DNA of 11,884 nt from CAYWEP01 sp964613075 (GTDB lineage: Bacteria; Patescibacteriota; Microgenomatia; Levybacterales; UBA12049): positions 1-11,884 of the forward strand of contig CAZTFV010000037.1 of the NCBI GenBank assembly GCA_964613075.1, given 5' to 3'. Below the pieces are notes generated by a model, which was not told the DNA's origin, did no database searches, and saw nothing but the letters and a program-made list of their open reading frames with translations. Position numbers and translations under genes: made by a program. Shown here in pieces: positions 11,221-11,884 of the stretch; position 1 is the first letter of the stretch; every line of letters starts with the position of its first letter.

Positions 11221-11884
11221 ATGAAAAGAATTTCATATCTAGGATTGATTACAGTATACGGAGTATTCCTTTCGCTGTTCTCTTTCCACCTCGCCGGCGC
11301 GTTCTTTACCGACTCTGCAAATTCAACGACAAATACCTTTACCGCTGCGGATCAATTTCCAAGCGTTGTTATTAGCGAGATCCAAACAGCAACTACGTCT
11401 GCTACTACAAGCGACTTTATCGAGCTTTACAATACAACCACTTCCGATATCAATCTCGATGGCTACCGTCTTGTCAAACGAACTGCTGCCGCAACAAGTG
11501 ACACATCAGTAAAAGCATTTGATTCTTCAGATATTATCCAGGCACACGGCTTCTATCTTTGGGCAAGTAGCGATGCTGGTTATGCAGATCAAATTGGCGG
11601 TGACGTTTCAACAGCAGAAAATATTGCAGATGACAACAGCATAGCATTAAGAAACGGAGAATTAGATGCGGGAGTCATTATTGACGCAGTTGGTTGGGGA
11701 ACATTAACCGGTGCGCCGTTAACCGAAGGTAGTCCGCTTGCAAACATTCCTGATGGTCAAAGCCTCGAGAGAAAAGCACTGTCGAATTCTGATGCCACAT
11801 CGATGGGATCTGGTGGCGTTGATGAGATTAAAGGAAATGGGTTTGATGCAGGGAATAATGCGACTGACTTTATTCTGAGAACAA
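11221..11884 (+). CDS. Lamin-tail-domain (LTD) surface protein with SipW-type signal, 3' end outside window
   Basis: The frame is open from the ATG at 11221 for 221 codons to the window edge. The N terminus has a hydrophobic core (about residues 5-25), then AGAFFTDSANSTTNTFTAAD, which matches the signal motif of the TasA-like protein upstream and marks it as a likely SipW substrate. From about residue 49 a lamin tail domain can be read: VVISEIQ, then DFIELYNTT, INLDGYRLVK, HGFYLWASSD, SIALRNGELD, IDAVGWG and the closing GQSLERKA (about 179-186). Bacterial LTDs are immunoglobulin-like beta sandwiches on secreted or surface-bound proteins, often fused to adhesion, nuclease or anchoring domains; any further domain lies beyond the window. 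No clear Shine-Dalgarno sequence precedes the ATG. Together with the TasA-like protein and SipW it forms a surface-protein cassette. Confidence 0.82.
   Translation, partial: MKRISYLGLITVYGVFLSLFSFHLAGAFFTDSANSTTNTFTAADQFPSVVISEIQTATTSATTSDFIELYNTTTSDINLDGYRLVKRTAAATSDTSVKAFDSSDIIQAHGFYLWASSDAGYADQIGGDVSTAENIADDNSIALRNGELDAGVIIDAVGWGTLTGAPLTEGSPLANIPDGQSLERKALSNSDATSMGSGGVDEIKGNGFDAGNNATDFILRT

Overview
The window looks like a chromosomal segment of an uncultivated, probably single-membrane bacterium, most likely from the Candidate Phyla Radiation (Patescibacteria). The basis is the gene mix: a SipW-type signal peptidase beside a TasA-like protein and a lamin-tail-domain surface protein, a short N-terminally anchored D,D-carboxypeptidase, and SHOCT and DUF302 proteins behind a PadR regulator. 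Several putative promoters also sit so close to their start codons that the mRNAs would be leaderless or nearly so. The assignment is an inference; there is no rRNA or marker gene here. A run of exactly 100 N (5783-5882) marks a scaffold gap.

Left part, minus strand (26-2529): a D-alanyl-D-alanine carboxypeptidase, then a tight three-gene operon of PadR regulator, DUF302 protein and a methionine-rich membrane-anchored SHOCT protein. The padR promoter overlaps an inverted repeat, which suggests autoregulation. The methionine-rich protein hints at a metal (copper or silver) or redox response, but this is not proven.

Between the divergent carboxypeptidase and phosphatase genes lies a 123-bp non-coding element. 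It has imperfect terminal inverted repeats starting GTAA and a perfect 8-bp flanking duplication, the signature of an IS66-type miniature transposon (MITE).

Middle part, plus strand (2713-9247): an endonuclease/exonuclease/phosphatase-family protein overlaps uppP (undecaprenyl-pyrophosphate phosphatase) by ATGA. A near-consensus promoter at the end of uppP then drives an RND-type efflux system: a membrane fusion protein interrupted by the gap, and a 1120-residue transporter. The transporter keeps the proton-relay residues but carries an extra hydrophobic pair in its central linker.

The 534-bp stretch 9248-9781 has no convincing gene but is dense in signals: a palindromic operator, a strong promoter, a ~130-nt putative leader or small RNA ending in an intrinsic terminator, a ~146-nt imperfect palindrome, and a hairpin that can mask the ribosome binding site of the next gene.

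Right part, plus strand (9782-11884): a secreted-fibre or surface-protein cassette of TasA-like protein (with an EF-hand-like calcium loop), SipW-like signal peptidase, and the start of a lamin-tail-domain protein with the same class of signal peptide. SipW presumably processes both exported proteins. Palindromic elements separate the three genes, and the last gene runs off the window.
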